This document shows positions 50,940 to 54,463 of a stretch of DNA of 54,463 nucleotides, piece by piece. Numbering within the stretch: the stretch's first letter is position 1; each line of letters opens with the position of its first letter. Below the pieces are notes generated by a model, which made no database searches, had not been told where the DNA came from, and was given only the letters and a program-made list of their open reading frames with translations. The stretch comes from an uncultured Eubacteriales bacterium. GTDB taxonomy: Bacteria; Bacillota; Clostridia; Oscillospirales; Acutalibacteraceae. Where the stretch lies: positions 1 through 54,463 of the forward strand of contig OMWP01000011.1 in the NCBI GenBank assembly GCA_900314795.1. The letters run 5' to 3'. Position numbers and translations under genes: made by a program.

Positions 50940-51444
50940 GATATTTATCCTTATGATAGTGCCGACTTTGTCGTTTGACCTTTTCGGCACGACGTTTTTG
51001 TTTCTTCTCAAATGCAAATGTATGCAACTTATCTATTATTACACTTACATTATACAACACAAACGCCATCAACTTCAATAGGTAATCGAAAAAAATTTGT
51101 AAAAATTTTCGTATTTTTTGTACAAAACTACGTATCTTCTTCGCAAAAAATGCGTACACCTTACCCATAACACTGCCCAGCGTGATCCGATACGCTAAAA
51201 ATCCGACCGCCTCGCCAAACAGGATAAACACCCTGACATCCCCCTTGTTGAACGGCAAAGAGAACAGCGAGGTGATCACCCCGCACGCTGTGAAGAACAC
51301 GATGTCACTGATCAGCACATGGATCTTTCCCGCACGCAGTACCATGCGCACGGCACGGATCACGTCATACAGCACACCGAGCGCTACGCCCAGCGCCAGC
51401 GACCAGAGAAAATAGGCGGTCTGGGCGGAAAGCGAGATCCCCAT
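50857..51444 (-). CDS. yabQ: Spore cortex biosynthesis protein YabQ
   Basis: A 195-aa membrane protein with about four N-terminal hydrophobic segments (for example TAYFLWSLALGVALGVLYDVI) and a very basic C-terminal tail rich in Lys/Arg. YabQ is made in the mother cell under sigma-E and is needed for cortex formation. The start overlaps the yabP stop by one base (TGATG). The basic tail's last 83 bases overlap divIC. Confidence 0.9.
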   Translation of the reverse strand: MGISLSAQTAYFLWSLALGVALGVLYDVIRAVRMVLRAGKIHVLISDIVFFTACGVITSLFSLPFNKGDVRVFILFGEAVGFLAYRITLGSVMGKVYAFFAKKIRSFVQKIRKFLQIFFDYLLKLMAFVLYNVSVIIDKLHTFAFEKKQKRRAEKVKRQSRHYHKDKYHEQKRNKKTAYRVKTKTRQRKRPTERG

Positions 51445-51713
51445 CAGCGGAACAATCGCGAGCGCAGTGAGCCTGACGACGCGCCCAGATATTGCAGCGA
51501 GGTGATCAGCCCGTCGATCACCACATCGCCGCTCTCCAGACTCAGCTTACTGATATGCAGTCCCGCACCCTTGACGACTAAGGTCGCGTCGCTTAATTTG
51601 ACGTTGATCGTCTGTTCATCAAAGCCCGACACATCCTCTACCCCGCTGAGTGTGAGCAGCTTGCGGTTATCCAGCGTCAGGATATGCGGCTTTTTCATCC
51701 TATTTTCAGGCAT
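51444..51713 (-). CDS. yabP: Sporulation protein YabP
   Basis: An 89-aa protein with the YabP/YqfC fold: PHILTLDNRKLLTLSGVEDV, then DEQTINVKLSDATLVVKGAGLHI and LESGDVVIDGLITSLQY. In Bacillus it is sigma-E dependent and acts with YabQ in spore maturation. The ribosome site GGGGG is the last part of a strong hairpin upstream. Confidence 0.93.
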   Translation of the reverse strand: MPENRMKKPHILTLDNRKLLTLSGVEDVSGFDEQTINVKLSDATLVVKGAGLHISKLSLESGDVVIDGLITSLQYLGASSGSLRSRLFR

Positions 51714-51720
51714 AACAAAT

Positions 51721-51755
51721 CCCCCATATTATCTTATCTGTAGATAATATGAGGG
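51721..51755 (-). promoter_or_regulatory. Hairpin covering the yabP ribosome binding site
   Basis: On the minus strand CCCTCATATTATCT pairs over about 14 bases with AAGATAATATGGGGG. The GGGGG end is the yabP ribosome site, so the hairpin would mask it on a read-through transcript. No T run follows it on the minus strand; on the plus strand it has one but no gene. Confidence 0.55.
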
Positions 51756-51783
51756 TTTTTCTTCAAATATGCGTTTGTGATGT

Positions 51784-52236
51784 TCAGCGGTGGATATACA
51801 TCCGCGTCATGTCCGGCTCGCCGTCACCCTGCACCATGCAGAGATACTCCCAGCCGTAGCGCTCATAAAAGCCGGTGTGATCCGTCACCAGATACAGCGG
51901 ACTGATCCCCTTTGCCTTCATTTCGTCAACGACCATATTCAGCAAATGACCGGCGATACCCTGTCCGCGGTATGCCTCTTCCGTATATACGGCGCACACG
52001 TTGGGCGACAGATCCTTTCGGTCGTGGAAATCGTTCTCGATCACACCCAAGCCCGCAATGATCTTTTCACCATCCAGACACAGGTACCAGCCGTTTTCCG
52101 TCTGTTCACCGAGATATTCTTCCATACATTCGAGGTACGCTTCTTTCGGAACACCCCATTTTTCGTGAAACCACTGCGCGGCGGCGTCCTTTAACGCAGG
52201 ATCCTCACGCAGTGTGAGACAGCGATATGAATTCAT
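51784..52236 (-). CDS. GNAT family N-acetyltransferase
   Basis: A 150-aa acetyl-CoA-dependent transferase. The core has LGVIENDFHDRKDLSPNVCAVYTEEAYRGQGIAGHLL, whose RGQGIA loop binds the CoA pyrophosphate, and the C-terminal LVTDHTGFYERYGWEYL. Substrate unknown. It is inserted between rqcP and yabP, which are neighbours in Bacillus. Confidence 0.88.
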   Translation of the reverse strand: MNSYRCLTLREDPALKDAAAQWFHEKWGVPKEAYLECMEEYLGEQTENGWYLCLDGEKIIAGLGVIENDFHDRKDLSPNVCAVYTEEAYRGQGIAGHLLNMVVDEMKAKGISPLYLVTDHTGFYERYGWEYLCMVQGDGEPDMTRMYIHR

Positions 52237-52269
52237 ATTGTATTCGACCTTTCTTTGTTTTGATTCAGC

Positions 52270-52509
52270 CTATAAAGGCGTGTACATCGAGGATACATCC
52301 TCCTTGCGGATGGTCTCGACCACCTTATCGACGCGGAATTTAACGGAGCGGGATTCAAAATTCAGCTCCACCACGTCGCCGACTTTTACATCATAGGATG
52401 CGCGAGCGACCTTGCCGTTGACGACTGCCTTGCCTGCGTCGCACACCTCGTTGGCGACGGTACGGCGCTTGATGATACGGGAAACCTTTAAATATTTATC
52501 TAATCTCAT
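52270..52509 (-). CDS. rqcP: RqcP, S4-domain ribosome quality-control protein
   Basis: A 79-aa protein that is nearly all S4 domain: MRLDKYLKVSRIIKRRTVANEVCDAGKAVVNG, ending in a short beta extension. In Bacillus (YabO/RqcP) it stabilises tRNA on stalled 50S subunits during RqcH alanine tailing. The ATG at 52509 is preceded by GGAGG at 5 bases; an ATG one codon earlier is too close. It heads the conserved cluster with yabP, yabQ, divIC and yabR. Confidence 0.93.
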   Translation of the reverse strand: MRLDKYLKVSRIIKRRTVANEVCDAGKAVVNGKVARASYDVKVGDVVELNFESRSVKFRVDKVVETIRKEDVSSMYTPL

Positions 52510-52575
52510 CATGACCTCCAAATGTTTGTTGACCCTATTATAACGTCTTTATACGGACTCGTCAACCGCAGGAAA

Positions 52576-52601
52576 CAGGGACAGACCGAAGTCTGCCCCT
52601 G
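52576..52601 (-). terminator. Possible terminator of the CBM26 protein gene
   Basis: CAGGGACAGAC and GTCTGCCCCTG form a stem 40 bases after the last stop; the T run is poor (TTTCC). Confidence 0.4.
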
Positions 52602-52641
52602 CATTAGATGATCAGTTATTTCGTTTTATGATCCGTATCGA

Positions 52642-53139
52642 TCAGGACCACGAACCGCCGCTGTGGCCGTTATCACCGCCGGTCCACGAGGTGATCGTAT
52701 AGGTTTTGCCGATTTGTAAGGTCAGATCGCCGGTCTGGTTCCAGACGCTGTCCCAATCATCGGCAGTCTTTGCGGGATCCATACGAACAAAGATACCGTC
52801 AGTGTATCCTGCGGGAACCTCAAATTGATACTTACCATTAACTGCTGTACCGGTCAACCACTGTTCACCGTCATCATTCCATACATACAGCTTAAAGCGT
52901 GCGTTTGCCTGATCCCAAAGATCGGAACCGCCCGCATTCAGATAGACATAATTCTTGGTCGCTTCAGTCGGAGTAGGAGTGGTCGGCTGAGGAGCGGTAG
53001 TGGGATCGGGTGTGGGATCGGTGCCGCCGATATCATAGAACGCTACCGCATAGTTGCCCGAGCTGTCCTTATCGGTCATGTAAACGCCGGTAGCGCCGGT
53101 GAAATCGATATCAACCGTCTGCTGCGTGCCGCCGTCGTT
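52642..53139 (-). CDS. C-terminal piece of a secreted starch-binding protein (third frame segment)
   Basis: Last part of the broken gene at the right end. The frame continues the tail of a second CBM26-like module (NDGGTQQTVDIDFTGATGV and then MTDKDSSGNYAVAFYDI), a Thr/Pro linker (PTPDPTTAPQPTTPTPTEA), and a terminal module starting NYVYLNAGGSDLWDQANARF with WLTGTAVNGKYQFEVPAG. That type of module occurs on secreted amylolytic proteins of Ruminococci. The frame joins the upstream segment only if the missing 34-35 bases at 53140/53141 are restored. No catalytic domain is visible. Confidence 0.7.
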   Translation of the reverse strand, partial: NDGGTQQTVDIDFTGATGVYMTDKDSSGNYAVAFYDIGGTDPTPDPTTAPQPTTPTPTEATKNYVYLNAGGSDLWDQANARFKLYVWNDDGEQWLTGTAVNGKYQFEVPAGYTDGIFVRMDPAKTADDWDSVWNQTGDLTLQIGKTYTITSWTGGDNGHSGGSWS

Positions 53140-53806
53140 GCTCGCCCATCTCGTTGGTATCGAGATAGGTCATCGGAACGCCCGGCCAGTCGACAGGCTG
53201 ATCCTCTTCAGACCAGTAGTAGATGTTAACGGTGCCAAAGCCCTTGTTGTTAGAGAAGATGATGGTTCTGTCGGTGACATCGGGAGCTTCGGTGGGAGCT
53301 GTGGTCGGATCGGGAGTCGGGGTAGAACCGCCGTCGATGTACATGTAACCGCCGAAGGTGCTCCAATCACTCTGGTAAGTGGTCTTGAAGTAGATGGTGA
53401 CGTCGCCCGCGTGAGCTGCGTCAACCGTGTACTCGTTATCCATGCCGTCAGGATACCATGTTGTGATTGCACCGTTCTCAACCTTGACCGCCTTGATGCC
53501 GTCGGTAGCGGTGAGAGTGGTACTGAGCATGTACTCGCCGGGATTTGCGGTATTCTCGCTGAACTTATACGCGGCATCCGCTTTCCACTCGGTCATGGTA
53601 CCGACCAGATAGTAGCCGTCAGCAACACTCGGAGTGGGAGTGGTCGGCTGAGGAGCGGTAGTGGGATCGGGTGTGGGATCGGTGCCGCCGATATCATAGA
53701 AAGCTACCGCATAGTTGCCCGAGCTGTCCTTATCGGTCATGTAAACGCCGGTAGCGCCGGTGAAATCGATATCAACCGTCTGCTGCGTGCCGCCGTCGTT
53801 GTCATA
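53111..53806 (-). CDS. Middle piece of the secreted starch-binding protein (second frame segment)
   Basis: Middle frame segment. It begins with the end of the first CBM26-like module, then a Thr/Pro linker. A module follows starting GYYLVGTMTEWKADAAYKF and containing DVTIYFKTTYQSDWSTFGGYMYID. After another linker comes a second CBM26-like module, TIIFSNNKGFGTVNIYYW, then EEDQPVDWPGVPMTYL. The frame is cut by a stop after DTNEMGE, exactly where the first module has a 34-base stretch this one lacks. It may be a real decay, phase variation, or an assembly error caused by the near-identical repeats. Confidence 0.65.
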   Translation of the reverse strand, partial: YDNDGGTQQTVDIDFTGATGVYMTDKDSSGNYAVAFYDIGGTDPTPDPTTAPQPTTPTPSVADGYYLVGTMTEWKADAAYKFSENTANPGEYMLSTTLTATDGIKAVKVENGAITTWYPDGMDNEYTVDAAHAGDVTIYFKTTYQSDWSTFGGYMYIDGGSTPTPDPTTAPTEAPDVTDRTIIFSNNKGFGTVNIYYWSEEDQPVDWPGVPMTYLDTNEMGEQRRRHAADG

Positions 53807-54462
53807 CCTGCGGGCAGCTCAATGGTGTAGCGCTTCTCGCCCATCTCGTTGGTATCGAGGTATGTCATCGGAACGCCGGGCCACTCAACAGGCTGATCCT
53901 CTTCAGACCAGTAGTAGATGTTAACTTCGCTGAAGCCCTTGTTGTTAGAGAAGATGATGGTTCTGGAGGAAGGCTCAGTCGGAGCTTCCGTGGGCTTGGG
54001 TGCCTCAGTCGGAGCTTCTGTGGGCTTGGGTGCCTCGGTGGGAGCTTCTGTAGGCTTCGGTGCCTCAGTCGGAGCCTCGGTGGGCTTCGGTGCCTCAGTC
54101 GGAGCTTCGGTGGGCTTCGGTGCTTCGGTCGGAGCCTCAGTGGGCTTCGGTGCCTCAGTCGGAGCCTCGGTGGGCTTCGGTGCTTCTGTCGGAACCGGTG
54201 CATCGGTCGGCTGTAATTCAGGCGCCAGGAACGATGCGTGCAGACGGAAGTCGTTGCGTACGATCACGCCTCTGTCAATGATTCTGGTCAGTTCCTCATC
54301 GGAATATGCCAGTGTTACCATCTCGTTCGTGATGTCCGCGTTTCCGGGAGCTGTGACCTCATAGTTCGACTTGATCAGGATCGCGCCGTTGTTATCGAAC
54401 GCAAAGCCTCTGTAGGACGCGATCGACGCGTTGTAGAAGATACCGCCGCGGGTCGCATCATG
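53737..54462 (-). CDS. Secreted CBM26 starch-binding protein, 5' end beyond window (first frame segment)
   Basis: Open to the window edge, so the N-terminus and signal peptide are missing. Visible parts: a beta-rich region (GGIFYNASIASYRGFAFDNNG), a long (P)TEAPTEAPK linker of seven 10-residue units, then a CBM26-like module (TIIFSNNKGFSEVNIYYW, EEDQPVEWPGVPMTYL, EKRYTIELPAG). CBM26 modules bind starch through the Tyr/Trp pair. The frame breaks after TIELPAG by loss of one base near 53806; the correct continuation is in the next segment. The protein is probably cell-surface or secreted and acts in starch binding. Confidence 0.72.
   Translation of the reverse strand, partial: HDATRGGIFYNASIASYRGFAFDNNGAILIKSNYEVTAPGNADITNEMVTLAYSDEELTRIIDRGVIVRNDFRLHASFLAPELQPTDAPVPTEAPKPTEAPTEAPKPTEAPTEAPKPTEAPTEAPKPTEAPTEAPKPTEAPTEAPKPTEAPTEAPKPTEAPTEPSSRTIIFSNNKGFSEVNIYYWSEEDQPVEWPGVPMTYLDTNEMGEKRYTIELPAGMTTTAARSRRLISISPALPAFT
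53971..54190 (-). repeat. 30-bp tandem repeat encoding the TEAPTEAPKP linker
   Basis: Seven units of 30 bp (53971-54180) plus a partial one, each encoding ten residues of Pro/Thr/Glu/Ala/Lys linker. Copies differ only at a few third positions. Unit number could vary between strains. Confidence 0.85.
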
Positions 54463-54463
54463 A

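Overview
The window looks like a chromosomal segment of a spore-forming, anaerobic, starch-associated gut Firmicute, most like Oscillospirales/Ruminococcaceae (Ruminococcus-like). The reasons are sigG, a SpoIIQ-like peptidase and yabP/yabQ (sporulation); rubredoxin plus a four-domain flavodiiron protein (anaerobic O2/NO defence); a secreted protein with CBM26-type starch-binding modules; and many short palindromic interspersed repeats. The placement is inference from gene content, since there is no rRNA in the window.

Left end (1-11.76 kb): a defence/mobile island ending at tRNA-Leu(CAG). It holds a 5'-cut AAA+/DUF4143 ATPase and a complete type I restriction-modification operon, hsdM - small membrane/coiled-coil gene - hsdS - zinc-ribbon/HEPN-like gene - hsdR. 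A low-GC orphan follows, then a TnpV / 59-aa / DUF6809 trio typical of Clostridial transposon remnants. The HEPN-like gene between hsdS and hsdR sits where PrrC anticodon nuclease sits in the E. coli prr locus, and is the best candidate here for an undescribed system.

11.8-25.8 kb: SpoIIQ-like gene with a forespore promoter, a Ca/Na antiporter, tRNA-Val(GAC), a DUF11 protein, a very long T-box leader controlling a TrpB2-type tryptophan synthase beta chain, rubredoxin and flavodiiron protein, a DUF6472 gene with a split chromate transporter pair, an aquaporin, and a secreted beta-helix protein.

25.8-36.5 kb: sigG with a good sigma-G/F promoter, rmuC, an S1-domain protein, two tandem lipoprotein cyclophilins, a HAD phosphatase, and a potABCD polyamine transporter whose PotD has a C-terminal membrane anchor.

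37-42.4 kb: a cell-surface polymer locus, TagG/TagH-type ABC exporter, LicD-family transferase, TarI and TarJ. The last two make CDP-ribitol, so the LicD protein may be a ribitol-phosphate transferase.

42.8-54.5 kb: groES-groEL under a perfect CIRCE operator, a lipoprotein, an orphan ABC substrate-binding protein, an RlmL-type RNA methyltransferase, a 75-77 bp tandem repeat array, hpf, and the conserved rqcP-(GNAT)-yabP-yabQ-divIC-yabR cluster. The window ends inside a CBM26 protein whose reading frame is broken twice.

Palindromic repeat elements of several families fill many intergenic gaps, including 5' leaders (trpB2, groES) and gene ends.
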